This document shows, piece by piece, positions 8,500 through 15,205 of a stretch of 64,000 nt of DNA (position 1 is the first letter of the stretch; each line of letters opens with the position of its first letter). Source of the stretch: Dickeya fangzhongdai (lineage in GTDB: Bacteria; Pseudomonadota; Gammaproteobacteria; Enterobacterales; Enterobacteriaceae); contig NZ_CP025003.1 of the NCBI RefSeq assembly GCF_002812485.1, positions 2,728,001 to 2,792,000 on the forward strand, given 5' to 3'. The notes under the pieces are model-generated. The model saw only the letters and a list, made by a program, of their open reading frames with translations, did no database searches and was not told where the DNA came from. Both the position numbers and the translations under genes were made by a program.

Positions 8500-9813
8500 T
8501 TAACGACAGCGCAGTCTCTCAAGCAGCGCATGGTCAGGATACCCATCCGCCGGCAACCCTTCCTGCTGCTGATAGGCGCGGATCGCCCGCGTCGTGGCAC
8601 GGCCAATGTTGCCGTCGATAGCACCCTGATAAAGCTGCTTTTCCTGCAGCAGAATTTGCAGCGCCTCGCGCTCTTTACGGGTTAACGGCGTCTCCTGACG
8701 CGGCCAGGGCTTGAGCACCGGCGTCTCGCGCTGGTAGTTATCCGCCAGCAAGCCGACGGTCAGCGCATAGGAAATGTCATTGTTATAACGAAGAATGGCG
8801 CGGAAATTCGCCGTCACCAGAAACGCCGGGCCATTCTTCCCGACCGGCAGCAATATCGAGGCTTGCTCCGAAGACAGCGCGGCCAGATCTCCGGGCACCG
8901 CGGTTTTCACCCCGAGCGCCTGCCAGTCGGCAACGCTTTTCTGGTTATCCAGACCGGAAAGGGAATAGTCAAAACCGGCGGGCAGCGTCACTTCAAATCC
9001 CCAGGGGACGCCCGCTTTCCATTTGGCCTGCTGCATATAGTTCGCCAACGACGCCAGCGTGTCCGGGAATGAGGTCCAGATATCGGGGTGATGGTCGCCA
9101 TCAAAATCCACGGCGTATTGCAGGTAAGAAGTCGGTATAAACTGCGGCATCCCCATCGCCCCGGCCCAGGACCCTTTTATCTGTTCTGGCCGCGCATCGC
9201 CGTTTTGAATCATGCGTAACGCCGCAATCAGATTCTGCCGGTTAAACGCCCGACGATAATTGTAGTAATCCAGCGTAGCCAGCGAGCGAATGACCGCTTT
9301 ATCACCGGTATTGGCGCCATAATGGCTTTCAATGGAGAGAAACGCGAACAGCAGCGGCGGTTCAACCTGATAACGATGCTCGATACGAGCCGCCGCCCCG
9401 GCGTATTGCTTAAGCAGTGTTTTCCCCTGCGCAATGTTCTCCGGCGTCACCCGTTGTTCAATATAGGTCCACACCGGCGTGACCAGCTCAGGCTGTTTTT
9501 GCGTGGCCGCCACCACGTCGCTGTCCGGCGTCAAACCAGCAAACGCGTTATCAAAGGTGCCGGCTGTAATGCCCTGAGAAAGGACCTCCTGACGCAGCAC
9601 GGCTTTCCACTGTTCAAAACTTTCGTCTGGCGTCGGCAACCCCGCTGGCGTGTCAGTGACGCCGTGCGATTTCAGCAAGCCCTCAATATCCCGGCATTCA
9701 CGTGAGGGGTAATGGGTGTGGGCGCATGAACTCAGCACCCCGGTACCGATCAGCAACACCATCACCTTTGCCATCGACATCATTGCTGATGCCTGTGTTC
9801 TGTTATTGACCAT
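8500..9813 (-). CDS. MltB-type lytic murein transglycosylase lipoprotein with peptidoglycan-binding domain
   Basis: 437 residues. An N-terminal signal peptide ends in the lipobox LSSC near residue 29, giving an outer-membrane lipoprotein. The SLT_2 catalytic domain spans about residues 65-365 with the catalytic Glu in FLSIESHYGANTGDK and the family block GAMGMPQFIPTSY. A C-terminal PGB_1 repeat (LLQEKQLYQGAIDGNIG...TRAIRAYQQQEGLP) binds peptidoglycan. It cleaves glycan strands with formation of 1,6-anhydromuramic acid. T3SS clusters often carry a dedicated lytic transglycosylase to open the wall, so its place next to hrpE is suggestive, but no HrpL box lies upstream. A housekeeping role is equally possible. 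Confidence 0.9.
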   Translation of the reverse strand: MVNNRTQASAMMSMAKVMVLLIGTGVLSSCAHTHYPSRECRDIEGLLKSHGVTDTPAGLPTPDESFEQWKAVLRQEVLSQGITAGTFDNAFAGLTPDSDVVAATQKQPELVTPVWTYIEQRVTPENIAQGKTLLKQYAGAAARIEHRYQVEPPLLFAFLSIESHYGANTGDKAVIRSLATLDYYNYRRAFNRQNLIAALRMIQNGDARPEQIKGSWAGAMGMPQFIPTSYLQYAVDFDGDHHPDIWTSFPDTLASLANYMQQAKWKAGVPWGFEVTLPAGFDYSLSGLDNQKSVADWQALGVKTAVPGDLAALSSEQASILLPVGKNGPAFLVTANFRAILRYNNDISYALTVGLLADNYQRETPVLKPWPRQETPLTRKEREALQILLQEKQLYQGAIDGNIGRATTRAIRAYQQQEGLPADGYPDHALLERLRCR

Positions 9814-10111
9814 TTGACTATTCCATAAGAGATATACCCGTCATACCGTAACTTGGATTATTTAGGGTATGGAAACAGGCCAAAAGCAGGTCCGTAACAT
9901 CATCGGCCCGATCAGGGTTGCCGGAACATCGTCGTCGGACGCCGCCGGAATCGTGCAACATCTCTGACAGTAATAGTGCAGCAACCGGCGGGAATATACA
10001 GACCACCGCTGACATAAGTGTCACTGACAGAGTTTATCCGTAGTATTCCCTCTGTTTTCGTAACGGCGTATTGCGGCCTTGTCTCCTGCTCTCCAGCTCT
10101 CGCCGTCGCAC
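9814..10111. other. Intergenic region between hrpE and the transglycosylase gene
   Basis: A short element at 9834-9870 is bounded by ATACCC and GGGTAT inverted ends, resembling worn enterobacterial intergenic repeats. A leftward frame at 9818-10024 has no ribosome binding site or family match and was not accepted. No HrpL box was seen. Confidence 0.45.
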
Positions 10112-10714
10112 TCAGTTTAACGATAGCACCTCCGCCTGCGGCAACAGCTGTTCGACCGCCCGTTGCCAGCTCAGGGTCATGACGCCCTGCGCGGTGATCA
10201 ATTTCAGGGTATCCTGCGCCAGCGCGTCGTCATGGCTCAGTTTCCAGCCCAGATGGCTGTGTTCGCTCAGCCAGGCGGCGACATCGGCCTGACGGTCGGG
10301 GTGACAGTACAGCGTGCCGCGCCCTTCTCCGCCCTGCGTGCGCAGCAGTTGACGCAACAGCGCCGGGTAGCGTTCAGCGTCGGGCACCGCTTTGAGAATT
10401 TGGGTCATCGCGTCGCTCAGCAACTGACCGCACCGCGCCAGCAGCCAGTTTTCCATCTGCTCGCGTTCCTGCTGCCAGCCGCGCAGTATCTCATCCGCCT
10501 GCTGCCAGAATTGCTGTTCCGCCTGACCGGTAGCGATGGCGATCGCCTCGTGCGCCTGCTGGCGCGCCTCGTCCAGCAGCGCATCCGCCTGTTGCCGCGC
10601 TTCGGCCATCACCGCCAGCCCGCGCTGATGCTGCTGCAATTGTTCAACCCGGATCAGTTCTGCTTCCTGCACATCCGTGCCGGCCACCAGTTTTAAACAC
10701 CGCCTGGTCAACAT
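10112..10714 (-). CDS. hrpE: HrpE (SctL), T3SS ATPase regulator/stator
   Basis: 200 residues of the HrpE/YscL/FliH family, which binds the ATPase HrcN and links it to the sorting platform. The N-terminal half (about residues 25-100) is a long charged, Gln/Ala-rich helix (MAEARQQADALLDEARQQAHEAI), and the C-terminal half is a globular domain. It is the last gene of the hrpA operon. GGGAGGGAG precedes the ATG. It is separated from hrpD by 74 bp containing a clear hairpin, unlike the close packing of the other hrp genes. Confidence 0.93.
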   Translation of the reverse strand: MLTRRCLKLVAGTDVQEAELIRVEQLQQHQRGLAVMAEARQQADALLDEARQQAHEAIAIATGQAEQQFWQQADEILRGWQQEREQMENWLLARCGQLLSDAMTQILKAVPDAERYPALLRQLLRTQGGEGRGTLYCHPDRQADVAAWLSEHSHLGWKLSHDDALAQDTLKLITAQGVMTLSWQRAVEQLLPQAEVLSLN

Positions 10715-10750
10715 ACTCTCCCTCCCTGATGTCGATGATGCTTACGATTG

Positions 10751-10787
10751 ATAATTTACCTTCAATATAGTTTAGTTGGTAAATTAT
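10751..10787 (-). repeat. Intra-operon inverted repeat between hrpD and hrpE
   Basis: ATAATTTACC (10751-10760) and GGTAAATTAT (10778-10787) form a perfect 10-bp AT-rich stem with a 17-base loop, immediately after the hrpD stop. It could be a weak transcription attenuator, an mRNA processing or stability element, or an operator. Confidence 0.75.
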
Positions 10788-10788
10788 T

Positions 10789-11382
10789 TTACACTAAACC
10801 GCCCTCATGCGCCGCCGGGTTGCCATCCGCCGCTTTCCAGATGATGGCATCGCACAGGCTGGCGATACGGCTGGCGGGCAACGCCTCGCCCAGCGGCCGA
10901 CCGGCGCCGTCGCGCCAGTCGCGCGGGTACAACAGCTGCAGCCGCGACCAACAGGCCGGCGGGAAACGACAGCGCAGAACAATCAGCGCATCACGCTCCC
11001 GGTGCTGGTCAAACGCCAGCGACGGCGGCAGCCACAGGCCGGGGCGTAGCGCTTTCGCCAGTCGCCGGCACCAGACGGCCAGCGTCTCCGGCAGGTCGCC
11101 CGGCGTTTCGCGGCATACCGCCGCCATCAGTTGCAACACCTGACGCCGCCGCCCCACCTCCAGTTGCCCGAGTTGCAGCAACGTGCTCTCCGGCGCAGGG
11201 GGAAACGCCTCGACCACACCGAGACAACGGCGCATCGTGGCATGGTGCACTGGCGCCAGCGCCATCTCGCTCTCGCTGAAAACCGTCGCGTCCCGCCAGC
11301 TGGGGTCCGCCTGCCGCAGGCAGTCATAGCACCACCATCGGCTCCAGCGCAGGGCGTCGTTGTTATCGGCCACGCTTATCAT
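10789..11382 (-). CDS. hrpD: HrpD (SctK-like), T3SS sorting platform protein
   Basis: 197 residues. The start is taken at 11382, two bases after the hrcJ stop; the frame is open further but only antisense of hrcJ lies there. The protein begins MISVADNNDALRWSRWW and carries a Trp/Arg/Leu-rich sequence with FPPACWSRLQLLYPRDW near the middle of its C-terminal half, as in HrpD/HrcK proteins. It lies between hrcJ and hrpE as in all Hrp1 clusters. Its function in Hrp1 systems is inferred from the YscK-like position. Confidence 0.9.
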   Translation of the reverse strand: MISVADNNDALRWSRWWCYDCLRQADPSWRDATVFSESEMALAPVHHATMRRCLGVVEAFPPAPESTLLQLGQLEVGRRRQVLQLMAAVCRETPGDLPETLAVWCRRLAKALRPGLWLPPSLAFDQHRERDALIVLRCRFPPACWSRLQLLYPRDWRDGAGRPLGEALPASRIASLCDAIIWKAADGNPAAHEGGLV

Positions 11383-11384
11383 GC

Positions 11385-12170
11385 TTAAGCCCCTGCGTCC
11401 GGTTGCGCCTGTTTCCTGCGCGCCTGCTGTTGTTCCCACCAGGGCTTGCCGAAACGCCAGCCCAGCACGCCGGCCAGCCCCAGCGCCAACAACCCGGCCA
11501 ACCATTGCAGCTGCGTCATGGTCTGCGGCGTCAACTGAAACGGCCCCAGCGACACGGTTGGAATATGATCTTTGTACGGTTCCGCCGGAACAAACACGAT
11601 GGCCAGATCTTTATCGCTCTTGCCGGCCAGCCCCGGAATACTGCTGGCCACCATGCGGCGGATACGCGGTTCGATACTGTCCGGCTCCAGCTCCGGCCGG
11701 TATTTGATGAATACCGCGGCGGACGCCGGTTGAATGGGTTCCCCCGGTGCAATACGCTCAGGCAGCACGACATGAACCCGAGCCACCAGCACGCCGTCAA
11801 TTTGCGTGAGTGTGGATTCCACTTCCTGAGACAAGGCATAAATGTAACGGGCGCGTTCTTCCAACGGCGTCGAGATCACACCGGTTTTCTGAAACACCTG
11901 GCCCAGATTGGTGCGGGCCTGACGGGGCAATCCCGCGGCGTTGAGAATATTGACCGCCCGTTCCATGTCTTTGACATCAATCAGAATACTGACGCCGGCT
12001 TTCTCCGTGCGCTTTTCCGCCCCGATGTGATATCCCCCCAGCGCGGCGATCACTTCGTTGGCATCGTTTTCGGAAAGACCGCGATGGAGTTCCACGCGAT
12101 CGCCGCAGCCAGCGATCAGCAACGCCAGCAGCAGGGTCAGGAATCGGTGCAGGACGGATTTACTCATCAT
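11385..12170 (-). CDS. hrcJ: HrcJ, inner-membrane ring lipoprotein of the T3SS
   Basis: 261 residues, YscJ/PrgK family. The signal peptide ends at lipobox LIAGC (Cys about residue 22). The YscJ domain includes RVELHRGLSENDANEVIAAL and the conserved ERARYIYALSQEVESTLTQIDGVLVARVHVVLPE. One C-terminal membrane helix (about residues 222-243) is followed by a basic cytoplasmic tail (RFGKPWWEQQQARRKQ). It forms the periplasmic ring of the basal body. Confidence 0.97.
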   Translation of the reverse strand: MMSKSVLHRFLTLLLALLIAGCGDRVELHRGLSENDANEVIAALGGYHIGAEKRTEKAGVSILIDVKDMERAVNILNAAGLPRQARTNLGQVFQKTGVISTPLEERARYIYALSQEVESTLTQIDGVLVARVHVVLPERIAPGEPIQPASAAVFIKYRPELEPDSIEPRIRRMVASSIPGLAGKSDKDLAIVFVPAEPYKDHIPTVSLGPFQLTPQTMTQLQWLAGLLALGLAGVLGWRFGKPWWEQQQARRKQAQPDAGA

Positions 12171-12211
12171 GGTGCCATTATTGTGAGTTGTTCATGATTC
12201 GATCATGATTG

Positions 12212-12268
12212 GATTAGTCACGATGGCGTTGACTAATCACGACAGTGTTAACTCATCACGATCGTGTT
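12212..12268. repeat. Three tandem imperfect 19-bp repeats between hrpB and hrcJ
   Basis: Units GATTAGTCACGATGGCGTT (12212-12230), GACTAATCACGACAGTGTT (12231-12249) and AACTCATCACGATCGTGTT (12250-12268) follow one another without gaps. All keep the core TCACGA and a terminal TGTT/CGTT. They lie in the 118-bp hrpB-hrcJ spacer. Confidence 0.85.
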
Positions 12269-12288
12269 GATTACAGGTTTGATCCTGG

Positions 12289-12654
12289 CTATTGCAGGTT
12301 GGTCAGTTTTTCCAGGCTCTGGACGCTTTTAGCCACCACTTTGGCATTGAGCAAACTTTCCAGATAAAACGAGGACAGCGTCCGGGTGGCATCCATCACA
12401 TCCTTTGGGTTATTGCTGTTGATGCTTTTGCCTACCTGACGTTCTGCTTTCTGCAACAGGTTTTCCAGGTTATCGGATTTCTCCGCCAGCGCGCCCAGCC
12501 AGGCCTTGTTGTCCGCTGTCGGCGTTGCCGGCGCGGCGGGTTCCATCGCGGCGCTAAACCAGGTCACATCCGATTGCGCAGGAATATCAACGCTGCGCGG
12601 CTCACCGTCACCGATCAGTCCCTGAAGCTCATTGACGCGGGTGATTTTCATCAT
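12289..12654 (-). CDS. hrpB: HrpB (SctI-like), T3SS inner rod protein
   Basis: 121 residues, no signal peptide, helical, with the C-terminal segment RTLSSFYLESLLNAKVVAKSVQSLEKLTNLQ typical of inner-rod proteins. Second gene of the hrpA operon. AGAGGAA stands about nine bases before the ATG ATG start. An intrinsic-terminator-like hairpin lies just upstream (12686-12715). Confidence 0.92.
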   Translation of the reverse strand: MMKITRVNELQGLIGDGEPRSVDIPAQSDVTWFSAAMEPAAPATPTADNKAWLGALAEKSDNLENLLQKAERQVGKSINSNNPKDVMDATRTLSSFYLESLLNAKVVAKSVQSLEKLTNLQ

Positions 12655-12685
12655 GAATCCGTTCCTCTTTGATGGATGTTAATGT

Positions 12686-12715
12686 GACAAAAAACCGGGG
12701 GAACTTCCCCCCGGT
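12686..12715 (-). terminator. Terminator-like hairpin between hrpA and hrpB
   Basis: Read leftward, ACCGGGGG pairs with CCCCCGGT around a 6-base loop and is followed by TTTTTT. It lies between the pilin gene and hrpB, inside an operon, so it should work as a partial terminator that keeps hrpA transcripts abundant and downstream ones lower. Confidence 0.85.
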
Positions 12716-12735
12716 AGTCGACTACCTACACAACA

Positions 12736-12939
12736 TCAGAACTGGATGGCTTTTGCCGCTTTCTGCCCGGAGTTCATGGCTTTGGTGGCGGAGTCCATCT
12801 GACCGTCGGTGATTGAGCTGATAGCATCGGTTTTCATTTTTTGCGCCTGGGCGGCCGTGGTCATCGCCGTGGTAGAAGCCATGGTTTTGTCCAGAGTCTG
12901 CATGCCTGCCAATGCTGCTGCGTTAGAAAGTCCCATCAT
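12736..12939 (-). CDS. hrpA: HrpA, Hrp pilin
   Basis: 67 residues. Small, cysteine-free and rich in Ala, Thr, Met, Gln and Ser, with a helical C-terminus (MDSATKAMNSGQKAAKAIQF), as in Erwinia/Dickeya HrpA pilins. It polymerises into the extracellular Hrp pilus through which harpins and effectors travel. It is the first gene of the hrpA-hrpB-hrcJ-hrpD-hrpE operon. GGAG precedes the first ATG by nine bases. It has a HrpL box about 86 bp upstream and a hairpin terminator just after its stop. Confidence 0.95.
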   Translation of the reverse strand: MMGLSNAAALAGMQTLDKTMASTTAMTTAAQAQKMKTDAISSITDGQMDSATKAMNSGQKAAKAIQF

Positions 12940-13024
12940 GATAGATATCTCCAGTTAATAGTTGATTGATAAAGTGATTTCGCTAATGAACTTTGCGACT
13001 TACACAGTCATCGTGTTCATAAGT

Positions 13025-13052
13025 TAAGTAGGAGATAGCGAGAGGTGGTTCC
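13025..13052 (-). promoter_or_regulatory. HrpL box upstream of hrpA
   Basis: Read leftward the site is GGAACC-N15-CTACTTA. The -35 is perfect and the -10 has one mismatch to CCACNNA (T for the second C). It lies 86 bp before the hrpA start and leads into a long AT-rich leader. Confidence 0.85.
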
Positions 13053-13106
13053 GAAAGATATTCACTTTTTTTCCCCTGGTGGTGATAACAGGATACAGCC
13101 GATAAA

Positions 13107-14090
13107 TTACAGTCCGCGCGCCGCCACATTCAGCAGCTTGATGCGGTGATAGAGCGTGCGTTTAGGAATGCCCAGCTCATTAACCACCGTATCGATACAG
13201 TGGTCGTTGCGCTGCAACGCCTCCTGAATCAGGAACCGCTCAATACGGCGCAGGCGCACTTTCAGCGAGGTCAGCGGCGTATCCGCCCCCATTCCCTGCC
13301 CGTCGCCGTCAGCGGCTATCGGCACCGGCGACAGCCCCAGCACCCAGCGTTCGGCCGCTGCTTTCAGTTCACGAATGTTGCCGGGCCAGCCGTGCATCAG
13401 CAGTTGTTCCTGAATGATGGCCGACAGACCCGGCGCCGGCCGTTTCAGCCGCGCCGACGCTTCGCGCAAAAAGCGCTGGAATAACGGCAAAATGACTTCC
13501 GTGCGCGAACGCAGCGTCGGCAGCTGGATTTTTACCGTATCCAGCCGGAAGTAGAGGTCGCGCCGAAAACGCCCTTCGTCCACCAGCTTCTGTAGCGGCG
13601 TCTGCGTGGCGACGATCACCCGCATATCCACCGGTTTGAACTGCGTGCTGCCCAGCCGTTCGATGCCGCGGCTTTCCAGCACCCGTAACATTTTGGCCTG
13701 CAGCGTCAGCGGCATACTGTCGATCTCATCCAGAAACAGAATGCCTTTGTCCGCGGTTTCAAGGTACCCGGCGCGGGACCGGCTGGCGCCGGTGTAAGCC
13801 CCGGACACCACCCCGAACAACTCGCTTTCCGCCAGCGTTTCCGGCACGGCGGCGCAGTTCACCGCCACCAACGGGCCGGCGCAACCGGAAAGCTGATGAA
13901 TACGACGCGCCAGCGTGTCTTTGCCGGTGCCGGTTTCACCTTCCAGTACGATATCAACGTTAAGGGGCGCAATAGTGTGGATGAGAGAAGATAGCGATCC
14001 ATGTATATCTTCCGACGGATGCGTTAACGAGGACTCATGGGAGACACAATGAAGTGACTGCACGGATTCATTGCTATTCCTTATCGTCAT
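13107..14090 (-). CDS. hrpS: HrpS, sigma-54 enhancer-binding activator
   Basis: 327 residues; an NtrC-family activator with no receiver domain. The AAA+ core spans about residues 28-255. Walker A reads GETGTGKDTLA, the sigma-54 contact loop reads GAYTGA (Tyr for the usual Phe), and Walker B reads GILFLDEIDSMPL. A Fis-type helix-turn-helix ends the protein (IDTVVNELGIPKRTLYHRIKLLN). It activates the sigma-54 promoter of hrpL. AGGAG lies five bases before the ATG. It is transcribed apart from hrpXY; HrpY is the expected activator of its promoter. Confidence 0.96.
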   Translation of the reverse strand: MTIRNSNESVQSLHCVSHESSLTHPSEDIHGSLSSLIHTIAPLNVDIVLEGETGTGKDTLARRIHQLSGCAGPLVAVNCAAVPETLAESELFGVVSGAYTGASRSRAGYLETADKGILFLDEIDSMPLTLQAKMLRVLESRGIERLGSTQFKPVDMRVIVATQTPLQKLVDEGRFRRDLYFRLDTVKIQLPTLRSRTEVILPLFQRFLREASARLKRPAPGLSAIIQEQLLMHGWPGNIRELKAAAERWVLGLSPVPIAADGDGQGMGADTPLTSLKVRLRRIERFLIQEALQRNDHCIDTVVNELGIPKRTLYHRIKLLNVAARGL

Positions 14091-14531
14091 GACAACTCCT
14101 GTACCTTTTTCTGTATTCCATTATCAAACTGTCGAATCTATCCCGTTCCAGACTGTCTCCCGCCGCAACATCGCCATCAGTAGCTGTCATTGCATCATTA
14201 CGGGATACACCCTAATCCTGAACGCTGGCACGGTTTTAAGTTCCAATAGCCCCATTGTCGTCCTGACAATTCCTTAACACTTAACAATCGATAACCTGCG
14301 AGTATTAACAAATTATTCATGGTGTGTGTAAGCATTACCGCCAACGGCAAAACAAACCATCAGCCAACCGCTGAAGTTGTGGTAGGAATTTCAGAGCGAA
14401 AAGTAGGAATAATCTGACCCCGGAGACAATGACGCTGGCGGCGTTCCGGGTACTGAAGGCGTGGTTCCCCCCTTCGTCATGGCATTGTCTTACAGCAAGG
14501 TCATCAGCGAAGGGAGGACAATAGGTTACTG
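14091..14531. promoter_or_regulatory. hrpS promoter region with 21-bp-spaced direct repeats
   Basis: The 441 bp between hrpS and hrpY hold two copies of GTAGGAAT at 14382-14389 and 14403-14410, 21 bp apart, which is two turns of the helix. HrpY-type (NarL/FixJ) regulators bind upstream of hrpS in related bacteria, so these repeats are candidate HrpY half-sites. No gene was accepted here. Confidence 0.4.
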
Positions 14532-15173
14532 TCAGGCGATTAAACGCTGGCTCAATGCATATTTCACAATGTCCGCGTTGGTGGTGAACTGCATTTTTTC
14601 CATTAACCGCGATTTATGGGTGCTGACGGTTTTGTTGCTGATGGCCAGCGTTTCGGCGATGGCGTTAACCCCCTGTCCCTGAGCCAGCATCACCATGATC
14701 TGATGCTCCCGCGAGGTCAGCAGTTCATGGCGCCCGTCGCCGCGGGTCTGGCAATCCGCAAACACAATCTGCTCGGCGATACTGTGGTCGATATAGCGCG
14801 CGCCCTGCGCCACCCGACGAATAGCCGACAGCAGCGCTTCCGGGTCTTTGTCTTTGGTGATATAGCCGAGCGCCCCGCTTTTCAGTACCCGCCGGGCGAT
14901 CTGCGGTTCACTGTACATGCTCAACACCAGAATCGGCAGACGCGGATACTGCGCCACAATGCGGATAATCAGTTCTTCGCCGCAAATGCCCGGCATGCTC
15001 ATGTCCAGCAGCAGTAAATCGATCTGGCTCTCCCGCAGTTGCGCCAGCACCTGCGACCCGGTCCCCGCTTCCGCCACCACTTCCAGATTCTCGTCTAATG
15101 CAAAGATCTGCTTTAATCCTTCACGCATAATTACGTGATCGTCAGCGATCATCAGCTTTATGAGTCTATCCAT
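14532..15173 (-). CDS. hrpY: HrpY, response regulator of the HrpXY system
   Basis: 213 residues, NarL/FixJ family. The receiver domain (residues about 5-120) has the acidic pair in IADDH and the phospho-acceptor Asp in LLLLDMSMPG (about residue 57). The LuxR-type helix-turn-helix at the C-terminus reads LTSREHQIMVMLAQGQGVNAI...SNKTVSTHKSRLMEKM. It is phosphorylated by HrpX and activates hrpS. It is the second gene of hrpX-hrpY, 32 bp after hrpX. Confidence 0.96.
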   Translation of the reverse strand: MDRLIKLMIADDHVIMREGLKQIFALDENLEVVAEAGTGSQVLAQLRESQIDLLLLDMSMPGICGEELIIRIVAQYPRLPILVLSMYSEPQIARRVLKSGALGYITKDKDPEALLSAIRRVAQGARYIDHSIAEQIVFADCQTRGDGRHELLTSREHQIMVMLAQGQGVNAIAETLAISNKTVSTHKSRLMEKMQFTTNADIVKYALSQRLIA

Positions 15174-15205
15174 TCGCGTTTCGTCCTCTCCAGAGAAAAT
15201 CTATT

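Noticed and set aside
9818..10024. Leftward 68-codon frame before the transglycosylase gene
   Set aside because: No ribosome binding site and no recognisable motif; it overlaps a probable promoter and repeat element.
14071..14277. Rightward 68-codon frame upstream of hrpS
   Set aside because: It overlaps the hrpS start antisense, with no ribosome binding site or motif.
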